The notes: generated by a model from the sequence alone, not told the origin. Shown: positions 30,017 to 38,682, numbered from the stretch's first letter. The stretch: 64,000 bases of DNA from Stutzerimonas kunmingensis (GCF_014764705.1 NZ_JACXXG010000016.1:25026-89025); one strand, 5' to 3'. Numbers and translations are program-made.

Positions 30017-30790
30017 TCACACCGCTTGCTGTGCGCCTATTGCGCTGGCCCGACGCGCCCTGCGTTGGTTGTGCCTGAGGATCATTCGGGTCATCAGGCT
30101 GCCGGCGTGGGGATCGCCGTAATGGAAGATGGCGGTGGCGCGCAGCTGCGCCGGATCACAAGGCTCGTTGGCATGCAGGGATCGGTAGCCCCAGAACAGG
30201 TAGAGATTGCCGGGTACCAGCTGCAGGCGCTGAGGCTTGAGCAGTCCGAGGCCTATCGCGCGGCTAATCAGCTTGCGACTCAACTTGTTCTGCAGCAGTG
30301 CTTTCTCCACCACGTTGACCAGCACGTACTTGCGAAGCTTGCGCAGATTGGGAAACAGCAGCAGGTCGCCGCGCTGGTCGCCGTCCTGCGGGATTTCCAC
30401 AGGTAGCAATGCCGTTACCAGAGAAGCGTCGTAGTGGAAGCAGTTCGACTCCTTGCGTCCTGTCTGCCCCTGCACGCATCGCATCACCAGGTAGATGCGT
30501 TTGCTTGGCGCCGCCTTGCCAGCGCCGAGCTGATACACGTCGTCCAGCAGCGACTGGAACTCTGGCGCGCTGCTCAACGTGGCAAGCAGCGAGCCCGCAA
30601 CCTGTTCACCGTCGTGATGAGCGAAATATTCCCCGTGATGCTGTCGAGCCTGCTCGTAAACTTGCTCGCGCAGTTGAGTTAGTTGCAGATTGTTCAAGTA
30701 GCCGGGTATGCAGGCGTAGCCATTCTGATTGATATCCCGCGCAATCAATGCCTTGTCCTGATCTTCCGTTCCATAAAAGATTGTTGACAC
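30017..30790 (-). CDS. Predicted Fe(II)/2-oxoglutarate oxygenase (PhyH-like), first gene of the cluster
   Basis: A 257-residue protein. The iron-binding facial triad can be read as H119-x-D121 (NCFHYDASL) and H206 (GYRSLHANEP), with R217 (AQLRATAIFHYGD) placed for 2-oxoglutarate. The arrangement and spacing resemble phytanoyl-CoA dioxygenase-type enzymes. It leads the exopolysaccharide operon, with 74 bases before the aminotransferase start. A hydroxylase of a sugar, lipid carrier or acyl substituent is possible; the substrate is unknown. It is an unusual component of a Wzy-type cluster. Confidence 0.65.
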   Translation of the reverse strand: MSTIFYGTEDQDKALIARDINQNGYACIPGYLNNLQLTQLREQVYEQARQHHGEYFAHHDGEQVAGSLLATLSSAPEFQSLLDDVYQLGAGKAAPSKRIYLVMRCVQGQTGRKESNCFHYDASLVTALLPVEIPQDGDQRGDLLLFPNLRKLRKYVLVNVVEKALLQNKLSRKLISRAIGLGLLKPQRLQLVPGNLYLFWGYRSLHANEPCDPAQLRATAIFHYGDPHAGSLMTRMILRHNQRRARRASAIGAQQAV

Positions 30791-30943
30791 TGTAGTTCTC
30801 CCTGCGCAAAGGCGAGGCGAAACGGTTTGCCGAATCGCAGCTATTGCCGCTCCGCTGCTGATCGGCGTCCTGGGTGGGAATAAAGAATTTCGGCGTAATG
30901 CTTGGGCAGTAGGCTTTTAGCCTGTGACGAAAGTTAATGCCGA

Positions 30944-30965
30944 TCTAAATATTCTTTTATTTAGA
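30944..30965 (-). promoter_or_regulatory. Leader hairpin just downstream of ops
   Basis: TCTAAATA-N6-TATTTAGA forms a perfect 8-bp A/T stem directly after the ops core in the direction of transcription. It could help pause RNA polymerase or mark the leader RNA; that role is inferred. Confidence 0.4.
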
Positions 30966-30969
30966 CAAA

Positions 30970-30978
30970 GCTACCGCC
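30970..30978 (-). promoter_or_regulatory. ops element (RfaH recruitment site)
   Basis: The minus strand reads GGCGGTAGC, identical to the core of the E. coli ops consensus. It lies about 180 bases before the start of the first gene of the cluster, in the expected orientation. A 6-bp inverted repeat ATCGAC-N10-GTCGAT (30979-31000) immediately precedes it. Together with the rfaH-like gene inside the cluster this is strong circumstantial evidence for a self-encoded antitermination circuit. Confidence 0.78.
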
Positions 30979-31622
30979 ATCGACTTATTTACATGTCGAT
31001 TTGAATAACTTGTACGTATTCCCCGTCATCTGCGATCGGCCAACGTCCGCGTGTGACCTTGAGAGAATCGGGCATGGCTACCGCACTCCGGGCACTCTGC
31101 GAGCCCCGGCTCTCTCAATACTTATGGCGAACGAGCCCGCATTGCTTTATTAAAAGCGATGCTAATCAGGCAGGGGGTTTAACTCTTGCGCAAAACTTGA
31201 CCTGTCCAGTTGGTCTTAAACTGCTCTGCAACGTATTGCTCCCTGTTGCGACTAGATATCCGTCATAACGTGAACCAAGTCAAGCTAGGGAGCCAAAAAA
31301 AAGTTGCAGATGGACGTCGCGAGGTGTTTAGAAGAGCCAACTAATTGAGTTGAAAGGAGTTTTGTTTTTGGCGCAGGCTGGCCTAGAGCTATCATCAATG
31401 GTTATAGCGAATGCGGTAATTAGCTCTAAGCTGAATAAACCATCTGCTCCTTTGCTGGCCATAAATGACGTATGCATAAACAAAGGGAATATTATTCCGA
31501 CTATGCTGAGCAACTATTCGGATAAAGAGTTAATTCTACGGACCCGTTGTTACAAGACGCGGCTGACTGGCCGAAAGAGGGGGCGCGCTTGTCTGTACGT
31601 GACAGAAAAGACGCGCAAACGA

Positions 31623-31650
31623 AAAAGGCCACTCGTCTGAGTGGCCTTTT
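31623..31650 (-). terminator. Terminator of the left initiator tRNA gene
   Basis: AAAAGGCCACTC-GTCT-GAGTGGCCTTTT, a perfect 12-bp stem, placed just after the 3' end of the tRNA on the minus strand. Confidence 0.85.
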
Positions 31651-31657
31651 CGTGATT

Positions 31658-31734
<77 letters not shown>

Positions 31735-31746
31735 TCTGTGGGGCGC

Positions 31747-31774
31747 ATTCTACAGCCGGATTACTCGATGTCAA
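31747..31774 (-). promoter_or_regulatory. Sigma-70 promoter of tRNA-fMet copy 1
   Basis: On the minus strand, TTGACA (31774-31769), a 16-base spacer and TAGAAT (31752-31747), placed 12 bases before the tRNA, followed by a GC-rich discriminator. Confidence 0.8.
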
Positions 31775-31871
31775 TCAAAAGGAAGGAAAAAAGCGTATTT
31801 CATTCAAAAGGTTAGCGATTCATGCGAGGTCTGGTGCCAACACCAGCGCCTCAGAGTTTTGCGCGCACAAA

Positions 31872-31899
31872 AAAAGGCCACTCATCTGAGTGGCCTTTT
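31872..31899 (-). terminator. Terminator of the right initiator tRNA gene
   Basis: AAAAGGCCACTC-ATCT-GAGTGGCCTTTT, nearly identical to the terminator after copy 1, so each tRNA is a separate transcription unit. Confidence 0.85.
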
Positions 31900-31903
31900 A
31901 AAT

Positions 31904-31980
<77 letters not shown>

Positions 31981-31986
31981 ACGCGC

Positions 31987-32014
31987 ATTCTACAGCTTTA
32001 AACGCGGCTGTCAC
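31987..32014 (-). promoter_or_regulatory. Sigma-70 promoter of tRNA-fMet copy 2
   Basis: On the minus strand, GTGACA (32014-32009), a 16-base spacer and TAGAAT (31992-31987), six bases before the tRNA. The CGCATTCTACAGC block around the -10 is shared with copy 1. Confidence 0.7.
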
Positions 32015-32045
32015 GGGTTTATTTGAAATCAGATGGGAATACCGA

Positions 32046-32228
32046 TCAGGCGTGCCATGAGGGCAGGGTGCCGGGAGCTGCTGTCTGGTGTGGTAGACAC
32101 TGTTTGATTGCCGGGCGAGCCTGCGGCGGGTGATGGCGACGAGCGATCCTCATCATGCCCCAGAGCATGGAGAGCGCTACCGACAGCCAACCCAGGATCA
32201 TCATCAGGAGTATCAGCGCAGGTTCCAT
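32046..32228 (-). CDS. Small predicted membrane protein
   Basis: A 60-residue protein starting MEPALILLMMILGWLSVALSM, one predicted transmembrane helix followed by a basic, proline-rich tail (RIARRHHPPQARPA). GAGGA lies about 8 bases before ATG 32228; the frame extends further upstream without support. Family unknown to me. It is divergent from the small exported-protein gene at 32380. Confidence 0.45.
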   Translation of the reverse strand: MEPALILLMMILGWLSVALSMLWGMMRIARRHHPPQARPAIKQCLPHQTAAPGTLPSWHA

Positions 32229-32379
32229 CTGGAGCTTCCTCTTTGAATCCAATATTCGTCCTTGTGGTTGTGACCCCGCTCGCTGAAAGCGGTTCCGGCA
32301 TGCCATCGGTCGCTCGCCGGCGCACTCCTTGGAATCGCCGCTGCCCAAGTATCAAGTGGATGATGCGGAGGTGTCGGAC

Positions 32380-32700
32380 ATGCGTATTCAGCTTGGTGTG
32401 CTGGTTGCAGCGCTTGCTTCAACAGTCAGCGCGCAGGATCTGGAGCGACCGTTCGCTGATATCCCGTTGGCTCAGAACACGGGCGCGGCGGATCGCGGCG
32501 CCGCCGGCAATGGCTCGATGGGCATTGGCGGCGGTATCGACTATCTGGAGGATGACCAGAGTCAGTCTGAGGCAGGTGACGCATCCTCCAAGAAGCCAGC
32601 GGCGGAGCAGTACGACGACACGGCCGAACCCGGCCATGGTGGCAATGAGACCGACATGGAGCACCGTCGCCGTCCCAAATTGGAAAGGCGTAGTGACTAA
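32380..32700 (+). CDS. Small exported unknown protein
   Basis: A 106-residue protein with a short signal peptide (MRIQLGVLVAALASTVSAQ, cleavage after VSA). GGAGGTG lies 7 bases before ATG 32380, which makes this start better than the upstream one at 32329. The mature part is acidic and glycine-rich (GNGSMGIGGGIDYLEDD), without recognised domains. It is followed after 28 bases by another small exported protein, so the two probably form an operon. Confidence 0.6.
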   Translation: MRIQLGVLVAALASTVSAQDLERPFADIPLAQNTGAADRGAAGNGSMGIGGGIDYLEDDQSQSEAGDASSKKPAAEQYDDTAEPGHGGNETDMEHRRRPKLERRSD

Positions 32701-32728
32701 CGCAGTCGTTCATTGATAGGAGGTAGCC

Positions 32729-33028
32729 ATGAATTGGGCACTCACAGTGGTAACAGTATTGCTTCTGGCGGGTTCTGTCGGGGCGTATGCCGGTTCGGCG
32801 GAGAACGCCGATGACACTCGTCGTCCGGGAGCTGCAAACGAAAGCTCAGTTGAATCGAGCGAGCGTTCCGACCAGCACAGGGAAAAGTTTGAAGGCCATG
32901 ACGGTCGGGACCATAAGGCGCAGCAGGGCAGTGACCTGGGCACCATGGGAACGGGTAATACCGGAACCACAGGCGGCATGGGAGCCACCACGGGAACCGA
33001 CACCATTGGCGGGACCATCGAAGAATAG
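32729..33028 (+). CDS. Small exported unknown protein with Gly/Thr-rich tail
   Basis: A 99-residue protein with signal peptide [21 protein letters not shown] and a perfect AGGAGGT site. The middle is charged ([19 protein letters not shown]) and the tail is a low-complexity Gly/Thr/Met repeat ([19 protein letters not shown]). It resembles other small disordered exported proteins of pseudomonads, but I cannot name a family. Confidence 0.62.
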   Translation: MNWALTVVTVLLLAGSVGAYAGSAENADDTRRPGAANESSVESSERSDQHREKFEGHDGRDHKAQQGSDLGTMGTGNTGTTGGMGATTGTDTIGGTIEE

Positions 33029-33108
33029 CCTGCTACCGGCCACGCAACATTCATAAAGCGGTCAGGCATCCGTACAATGCCCAACCTTTCAACATCTATT
33101 GGCCTGGT

Positions 33109-34083
33109 ATGCAGATCGCTTTGGCGCCCATGGAGGGGCTGGTCGACGAAATCCTTCGTGACGTTCTGACTCGGATGGGTGGGGTCGACTGGTGCGTCAC
33201 CGAGTTCATCCGAGTCTCTGATCGTCTGCTGCCGCAAAGCAGCTTTCGCAAACTTGCACCCGAATTGCAGACTGGCGCCATTACTCGCGCCGGAACCGCT
33301 GTGCGCGTTCAATTACTGGGCTCCGATCCTGCCTGTCTGGCTGATAACGCTGCCTATGCCTGCTCACTGGGTGCGCCTGCTATCGATCTGAATTTCGGCT
33401 GCCCGGCCAAGACGGTAAACAAATCGCGCGGTGGGGCCATCCTGCTCAGGGAGCCTGATTTGCTGCACGCCGTCCTCTGTGAGGTACGGCGAACTGTGCC
33501 GGCGCACATCCCGGTCACCGCCAAGATGCGCCTGGGTTTCGACAGCCCGGACGGTGCACTCGATTGCGCTCGGGCGCTGGTGGACGGCGGGGCAGAGCAG
33601 TTGGTGGTGCATGCGCGAACGAAGGTCGAAGGCTACAAGCCGCCGGCGCATTGGGAATGGGTGGCTCGCGTGCAGGAAGTCGTCGTGGTGCCGGTATACG
33701 CCAACGGCGATATCTGGTCGCTAGAAGACTGGCGTCGCTGTCGAGAGGTCAGCGGCGCGGAGAATATCATGTTGGGCCGCGGCCTGGTTTCGCGGCCAGA
33801 CCTGGCACGGCAGATCGCCGCAGCCAAACAGGGGCAAAGCATCGCCGAGATGAGCTGGGCAGAGTTTCAACCCATGCTGGTGGACTTCTGGCAGCAGGCG
33901 CGGGGCAAGATCGCACCACGCTATGCGCCCGGCAGACTGAAGCAGTGGCTGGCCTTGCTTACGCGCAACTACCCCGAGGCGGTGGCGCTGTTCGCCGCAC
34001 TGCGCCGGGAGAACGATTGCGCGCGGATAGACGCGATGCTCGGTGTCAATACCATGGGTATTCCGGTGGCGGCGCTGGGTTAG
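33109..34083 (+). CDS. dusC: tRNA-dihydrouridine(16) synthase DusC
   Basis: A 324-residue FMN-dependent TIM-barrel enzyme that reduces U16 in tRNA. It opens [20 protein letters not shown]; the catalytic cysteine is in [18 protein letters not shown], and [18 protein letters not shown] is the DusC-type variant of the substrate loop. Length is right for DusC. The ribosome binding site is weak. It converges on the SDR gene with 5 bases between stops. Confidence 0.93.
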   Translation: MQIALAPMEGLVDEILRDVLTRMGGVDWCVTEFIRVSDRLLPQSSFRKLAPELQTGAITRAGTAVRVQLLGSDPACLADNAAYACSLGAPAIDLNFGCPAKTVNKSRGGAILLREPDLLHAVLCEVRRTVPAHIPVTAKMRLGFDSPDGALDCARALVDGGAEQLVVHARTKVEGYKPPAHWEWVARVQEVVVVPVYANGDIWSLEDWRRCREVSGAENIMLGRGLVSRPDLARQIAAAKQGQSIAEMSWAEFQPMLVDFWQQARGKIAPRYAPGRLKQWLALLTRNYPEAVALFAALRRENDCARIDAMLGVNTMGIPVAALG

Positions 34084-34088
34084 ACCGA

Positions 34089-34835
34089 TCAGCGTCCGCC
34101 GCTGACGTCCAGTAACGCGCCGGTGGTATAGCTGGCGCGCTCACTGGCGAGCCAGAGTATGGCTTCGGCAACTTCCTCGGCTTGTCCGCCGCGCCCCATG
34201 GGCACGCTTGCCTTGACCCGCTCGATGTGATCCGGCTCGCCACCGCTGGCGTGAATCTCGGTATGGATCACACCGGGTCGTACCGCATTCACCCGAATGC
34301 CTTCGCCGGCCACTTCCCTGGCCAGTCCGACCGTCATGCTGTCGATAGCGCCCTTGGCCGCGGCATAGTCGATGTACTCCCCAGGCGCACCAAGCTGCGC
34401 GGCGATCGAGGACAGATTGATGATCGAACCTCCCTGGCCGCCACGCTGAGTGGACATGCGCTTGATCGCCTCGCGTGCGCATAGAAAGCTACCGATGACG
34501 TTGGCACCGAGCACGCGCGTCCAGCGGGCGGCATCCATCTGCTCCAGGCGCATTTGCTGTTCGAGCATGCCGGCGTTGTTGACCAGCACATCGAGGCGGC
34601 CGAACTCGCGATCGATCATGTCGAACATCTGCAGTACCTGGCTCTCGTCGGCGACATCGGCCTTGACGGTCATTGCCGATACGCCCGCAGCGCGGACCTG
34701 TTCGAGCACCTGTTTCACCGCGTCTTCGCGTTGGTAATAGTTGAGGCACAGTGCGTAGCCCTGGTGGGCCGCCAGCCGGGCAGTGGCGGCGCCGATACCA
34801 CGACTGGCACCTGTGATCAGCATGACTCTGGACAT
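34089..34835 (-). CDS. SDR family oxidoreductase (FabG-like)
   Basis: A 248-residue classical short-chain dehydrogenase/reductase. The NAD(P) site is LITGASRGIGAATARLAA, then DVLVNNAG; the catalytic serine is in SIINLSSIAAQLG, and YIDYAAAKGAID carries the Tyr-x3-Lys pair. ATG 34835 follows GAGAGG and is preferred to ATG 34862. The substrate is unknown; the sequence is close to FabG or glucose dehydrogenase-like SDRs. Confidence 0.9.
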   Translation of the reverse strand: MSRVMLITGASRGIGAATARLAAHQGYALCLNYYQREDAVKQVLEQVRAAGVSAMTVKADVADESQVLQMFDMIDREFGRLDVLVNNAGMLEQQMRLEQMDAARWTRVLGANVIGSFLCAREAIKRMSTQRGGQGGSIINLSSIAAQLGAPGEYIDYAAAKGAIDSMTVGLAREVAGEGIRVNAVRPGVIHTEIHASGGEPDHIERVKASVPMGRGGQAEEVAEAILWLASERASYTTGALLDVSGGR

Positions 34836-34871
34836 GGTGTTACCTCTCGTCAGCAGGCTCATTTTCTGTGC

Positions 34872-34899
34872 CTTGAAATCTGCAGAACGGTTCCTATCT
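34872..34899 (+). promoter_or_regulatory. Sigma-32 (heat-shock) type promoter of ibpA
   Basis: CTTGAAA at 34872-34878, 13 bases of spacer and TCCTATCT at 34892-34899, close to the sigma-32 consensus CTTGAAA-N11-16-CCCCATNT. Its position before a small heat-shock gene supports the reading. Confidence 0.7.
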
Positions 34900-34904
34900 A
34901 GCGG

Positions 34905-34966
34905 ATCAGCGGGATGCCGAAGGCGGGTCCCGCCTGTTTCAACTCGCTGATTTCAGGAGGTTTATC
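34905..34966 (+). promoter_or_regulatory. Candidate ROSE-type RNA thermometer in ibpA leader
   Basis: The leader contains the ROSE-like motif TCGCT (34944-34948) six bases before AGGAG of the ribosome binding site (34955-34959), so it can form the imperfect hairpin that hides the site at low temperature. A GC hairpin (GGCGGG...CCCGCC, 34922-34934) and a longer pairing ATCAGCG/CGCTGAT (34905-34911 with 34945-34951) precede it. Pseudomonad ibpA genes are known to have ROSE thermometers. Confidence 0.6.
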
Positions 34967-35413
34967 ATGAGTTCGTTCCCCATGGCCCCTCTGTTCCGGC
35001 AATCCGTGGGCTTCGATCGTTTCAATGACCTGTTCGAGTCCGCCCTGCGCAACGAAACCGGCAGCTCTTATCCACCCTATAACATCGAGAAGCACGGTGA
35101 CGACCAGTATCGAATCGTGGTCGCAGCCGCCGGCTTCGAGGAGTCCGACCTCGATCTGCAGGTCGAGCGCAGCGTGCTGACCATCAGTGGCGGGCGGCGC
35201 GAAAGCGAGACCGAGAATGTCACCTATCTGCATCAGGGAATCGCTCAGCGGGCGTTCAAGTTGTCGTTCCGGCTGGCCGACCACATCGAGGTGCAGGGCG
35301 CTGCGCTGAACAGTGGCCTGCTCAACATCGACCTGGTGCGCGTGGTGCCGGAAGAGGCCAAGCCCAAGCGCATCCCGATCAATGCCGATCAGCGACCCGC
35401 GCTGGAGGGTTGA
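34967..35413 (+). CDS. ibpA: Small heat-shock protein, Hsp20/IbpA family
   Basis: A 148-residue holdase chaperone that binds unfolding proteins. The alpha-crystallin domain runs from about residue 33 (YPPYNIEKHGDDQYRIVVA) to about 130, with the typical AFKLSFRLADHIEVQGAALNSGLLNIDL and a C-terminal I-x-I anchor (KRIPIN). AGGAGG precedes the ATG. A heat-shock promoter and a ROSE-like leader lie upstream and a clear terminator downstream. Confidence 0.93.
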   Translation: MSSFPMAPLFRQSVGFDRFNDLFESALRNETGSSYPPYNIEKHGDDQYRIVVAAAGFEESDLDLQVERSVLTISGGRRESETENVTYLHQGIAQRAFKLSFRLADHIEVQGAALNSGLLNIDLVRVVPEEAKPKRIPINADQRPALEG

Positions 35414-35427
35414 TCTGCAAGGAAGAG

Positions 35428-35453
35428 AAGGGCGCCATAGGGCGCCCTTTTTT
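35428..35453 (+). terminator. Terminator of ibpA
   Basis: AAGGGCGCC-ATAG-GGCGCCCTT with a following T run. Confidence 0.85.
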
Positions 35454-35470
35454 GTAGTTGTCTCGTTTGG

Positions 35471-36346
35471 TCAGTCACCGCGTTCAGCATCCAGCAGCGC
35501 CATGAAGGCTCTGGCCGCATTGGACAGGGTGCGTTCCCTGTGCAGGATGTAGCCAAGTTGCCGGGTCAGCTGAATGCCCGGCAGAGGCAGGCTGACTACC
35601 TGTTCGTCGAGCATGCTGCGCGGTAGCACGCTCCAGGCAATCCCGATGGAGACCATCATCTTGATGGTCTCCATATAGTTGGTGCTCATGGTGATATTGG
35701 GCGTCAGGCCCTCACGCTCGAACAGTCGCTGGGCGATGTGATGAGTGAAGGTGTTGCCGCCGGGAAAAACGGCAGGATGGCCGGCGACATCGGCAAGGCG
35801 AATATCCGCCTTGCCAGCCAGCGGGTGCTCGGGCGCGACAACGAAATCCAGCGGGTCGTCCCATACCTTCATTGCCCGGACCGGCTCGGCAGTCTGCGGC
35901 GCCAGGGTGATGACCGCCAGTTCGGCGCGGCCATGCAGCACTTCGTCGTAGGCGACTTCCGAATCGAGAAAGCGAATATCCAGGCTGACCTGCGGATAAG
36001 CGCGGGTAAACGCGCGTAGCAAGGGCGGCAGGCGGTGCAGGCCGATGTGATGGCTGGTCGCCAGGCTCAGCCGGCCGCCAATGTCGCCGTTGAGGTTGGT
36101 CAAGGCGCGGCGGGTGTCGTCCAGTACATTCAAAATCTGATAGGCCCGCGGCAGCAGGGCTCTTCCTGCCTCGGTCAGGCCAATCTCGCGGCCGAGCCGG
36201 TCGAACAGTCGCACGTCCAGCTGCGATTCCAATGCGGCGATGCGTTTGCTGACTGCAGGCTGGGTCAGATGCAGGCGCTCCGCGGCCAAGGAAAAGCTGC
36301 CCGTTTCCGCGATGGCGATAAAGGCATTGAGGTTGGCCAGGTCCAT
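35471..36346 (-). CDS. LysR family transcriptional regulator
   Basis: A 291-residue regulator with the N-terminal winged helix (NLNAFIAIAETGSFSLAAERLHLTQPAVSKRIAALE) and a LysR substrate-binding domain. It lies divergent from leuC with 153 bases between, the classical arrangement for a regulator of its neighbour. The same gene stands next to leuC in other pseudomonads. Its effector is not known; an intermediate of leucine synthesis is a reasonable guess. Confidence 0.9.
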   Translation of the reverse strand: MDLANLNAFIAIAETGSFSLAAERLHLTQPAVSKRIAALESQLDVRLFDRLGREIGLTEAGRALLPRAYQILNVLDDTRRALTNLNGDIGGRLSLATSHHIGLHRLPPLLRAFTRAYPQVSLDIRFLDSEVAYDEVLHGRAELAVITLAPQTAEPVRAMKVWDDPLDFVVAPEHPLAGKADIRLADVAGHPAVFPGGNTFTHHIAQRLFEREGLTPNITMSTNYMETIKMMVSIGIAWSVLPRSMLDEQVVSLPLPGIQLTRQLGYILHRERTLSNAARAFMALLDAERGD

Positions 36347-36499
36347 GAACGATCTCTATCCGTTGATGATTCGGATTCCTGTAGGGAATGCTTGGGATGA
36401 AAAATATGAATTTGAGTAATTGAATGCAAGTCCCTAGCATCGTCCCCATAAGCGCAAGGGCTATTCGCCCCGCATAGAAAGCAGATGAGGAAAAGTCCG

Positions 36500-37927
36500 A
36501 TGGCCGGCAAGACGCTCTACGACAAGCTCTGGGAAATGCACGAGGTGAAACGTCGCGACGATGGTTCGTCGCTGATCTACATCGACCGCCACATCCTGCA
36601 TGAAGTGACTTCGCCACAAGCGTTCGAAGGTCTGCGTCTGGCCAACCGCAAGCCATGGCGCATCGACGCCAATATCGCCACGCCGGACCACAACGTGCCG
36701 ACCACCAAGGGCGAGCGTCAGGGCGGCCTGGAAGCCATCGCCGACGAGGTCTCGCGCATCCAGGTACAGACGCTGGACGAGAACTGCGACGATTTCGGCA
36801 TCCTCGAATTCAAGATGAACGACGTGCGTCAGGGCATCGTCCACGTGATCGGCCCGGAGCAGGGCGCGACTTTGCCGGGCATGACCGTGGTTTGCGGTGA
36901 CTCGCACACCTCCACCCACGGCGCCTTCGGTGCGCTGGCCCACGGCATCGGCACCTCCGAGGTCGAGCATGTGCTCGCCACCCAGTGCCTGGTCGCCAAG
37001 AAGATGAAGAACATGCAGGTGCGCGTCGAAGGCAAGCTGCCGTTCGGCGTCACCGCGAAGGACATCGTGCTGGCGGTGATTGGCAAGATCGGCACTGCTG
37101 GTGGTAACGGCCATGCCCTGGAATTCGCCGGCAGCGCGATTCGCGATCTGTCCATGGAAGGACGCATGACCATCTGCAACATGTCCATCGAAGCCGGTGC
37201 CCGCGTAGGCATGGTGGCGGTGGATGAAAAGACCATCGCCTACGTCGAAGGGCGTCCGTTCGCGCCGAAGGGCGACGACTGGGACAAGGCGGTCGAGCTG
37301 TGGAAAGGTCTGGTCTCCGATGGCGACGCGGTGTTCGACACGGTCGTCGAGCTCAAGGCCGAGGACATCAAGCCGCAGGTCAGCTGGGGCACTTCGCCGG
37401 AAATGGTGCTGGCTGTCGATCAGAGCGTGCCGGACCCCGCCGCCGAAGCCGACCCGGTCAAGCGCGATTCCATCGTTCGTGCGCTGAAGTACATGGGCCT
37501 GGCGGCCAACCAGCCGATCACCGATATCAAGCTGGATCGCGTGTTCATTGGTTCCTGCACCAACTCGCGGATCGAGGACCTGCGTGCCGCGGCTGAGGTC
37601 GCCAAAGGGCGCAAGGTGGCGGCGAACGTGAAGCAGGCGATGGTTGTGCCGGGCTCCGGCCTGGTGAAGCAGCAGGCCGAGGCTGAAGGGTTGGACAAGA
37701 TCTTCGTCGAGGCTGGCTTCGAGTGGCGCGAGCCGGGTTGCTCCATGTGCCTGGCGATGAACCCCGACAAGCTGGGCAGCGGCGAGCATTGCGCCTCGAC
37801 TTCCAATCGCAACTTCGAGGGGCGTCAGGGCGCTGGTGGACGCACACACTTGGTCAGCCCGGCCATGGCGGCCGCTGCGGCGGTAACCGGCCATTTCATT
37901 GATGTACGCGAACTGGTCCAGGCCTGA
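36500..37927 (+). CDS. leuC: 3-isopropylmalate dehydratase large subunit
   Basis: A 475-residue aconitase-family subunit that, with LeuD, isomerises isopropylmalate in leucine synthesis. Cluster-binding cysteines are in FIGSCTNSR and in [12 protein letters not shown]. The start [16 protein letters not shown] at 36500 is chosen over the upstream ATG at 36485, since GAGGA lies before it and the N-terminus matches the family. It leads the leuCDB operon, with 11 bases to leuD. Confidence 0.97.
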   Translation: MAGKTLYDKLWEMHEVKRRDDGSSLIYIDRHILHEVTSPQAFEGLRLANRKPWRIDANIATPDHNVPTTKGERQGGLEAIADEVSRIQVQTLDENCDDFGILEFKMNDVRQGIVHVIGPEQGATLPGMTVVCGDSHTSTHGAFGALAHGIGTSEVEHVLATQCLVAKKMKNMQVRVEGKLPFGVTAKDIVLAVIGKIGTAGGNGHALEFAGSAIRDLSMEGRMTICNMSIEAGARVGMVAVDEKTIAYVEGRPFAPKGDDWDKAVELWKGLVSDGDAVFDTVVELKAEDIKPQVSWGTSPEMVLAVDQSVPDPAAEADPVKRDSIVRALKYMGLAANQPITDIKLDRVFIGSCTNSRIEDLRAAAEVAKGRKVAANVKQAMVVPGSGLVKQQAEAEGLDKIFVEAGFEWREPGCSMCLAMNPDKLGSGEHCASTSNRNFEGRQGAGGRTHLVSPAMAAAAAVTGHFIDVRELVQA

Positions 37928-37938
37928 GGAGATAACGG

Positions 37939-38586
37939 ATGAAAGCCTTTACCCAACACACCGGCCTGGTCTGTCCGCTGGATCGTGCCAACGTCGATAC
38001 CGATCAGATCATCCCGAAGCAGTTTCTCAAGTCCATCAAGCGCACCGGCTTTGGCCCTAATCTGTTCGATGAGTGGCGCTACCTGGACGTCGGCCAGCCG
38101 AATCAGGATTGCTCGCAGCGTCCGGTGAACAAGGACTTCGTGCTGAACTTCCCGCGCTACCAAGGCGCCAGCGTGCTGCTGGCGCGCGAGAACTTCGGCT
38201 GCGGCTCCTCTCGCGAGCACGCGCCGTGGGCTCTGGAGGAGTACGGTTTCCGTACGATCATCGCGCCGAGCTTTGCCGACATTTTCTACAACAACAGCTT
38301 CAAGAACGGCCTGCTGCCGATCGTGCTGAAGGAAGAGGAAGTCGATGAGCTGTTCGCACAGGCCGAAGCCAACGAAGGCTACCAGCTGACCGTGGACCTC
38401 GCTGCGCAGGTCGTGACACGCCCGGACGGCAAGCAGTACGACTTTGAAGTCGATGCCTTCCGCAAGCACTGCCTGCTCAACGGCCTCGACGATATCGGCC
38501 TGACGCTGCAAGACACGGACGCGATCAAGGCGTTCGAGACCCGTCACCAGCGGAGCCAGCCATGGCTGTTCGGCGCCATCAAGTGA
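37939..38586 (+). CDS. leuD: 3-isopropylmalate dehydratase small subunit
   Basis: A 215-residue swivel-domain partner of LeuC. The motifs [14 protein letters not shown] and [16 protein letters not shown] are characteristic. GAGGAG precedes the ATG. A 96-base gap with an imperfect palindrome separates it from leuB. Confidence 0.97.
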   Translation: MKAFTQHTGLVCPLDRANVDTDQIIPKQFLKSIKRTGFGPNLFDEWRYLDVGQPNQDCSQRPVNKDFVLNFPRYQGASVLLARENFGCGSSREHAPWALEEYGFRTIIAPSFADIFYNNSFKNGLLPIVLKEEEVDELFAQAEANEGYQLTVDLAAQVVTRPDGKQYDFEVDAFRKHCLLNGLDDIGLTLQDTDAIKAFETRHQRSQPWLFGAIK

Positions 38587-38597
38587 GATAAGGGCAG

Positions 38598-38620
38598 GGT
38601 GGATGATGCGTCATCCATCC
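38598..38620. repeat. GGTGGATGA/TCATCC palindrome between leuD and leuB
   Basis: GGATGA-TGCG-TCATCC forms a 6-bp stem, part of a GGTGGATGA...TCATCCATCC unit; a second GGTGGATG...CGTCCACCC copy lies at about 38636-38661. It resembles the element after betA and may be the same dispersed repeat family, or a translational or transcriptional attenuator. Confidence 0.4.
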
Positions 38621-38682
38621 ACTTGCAGGGTTTCGGTGGATGAACACAACGGCGTCCACCCAAGTGAAAATCGAGGAATGTG

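Larger units (their letters stand above)
30791..31657. other. AT-rich non-coding region and leader of the exopolysaccharide operon
   Basis: No gene can be supported in these 867 bases; short open frames lack family features and good ribosome binding sites. The left 190 bases are the untranslated leader of the minus-strand operon, with ops and hairpins. The stretch from about 30900 to 31560 is clearly more AT-rich than its surroundings. I could not identify the operon promoter with confidence. Confidence 0.6.

Noticed and set aside
31350..31640. Open frame in the AT-rich region
   Set aside because: No ribosome binding site of quality, no family signature, and it runs into the tRNA terminator.
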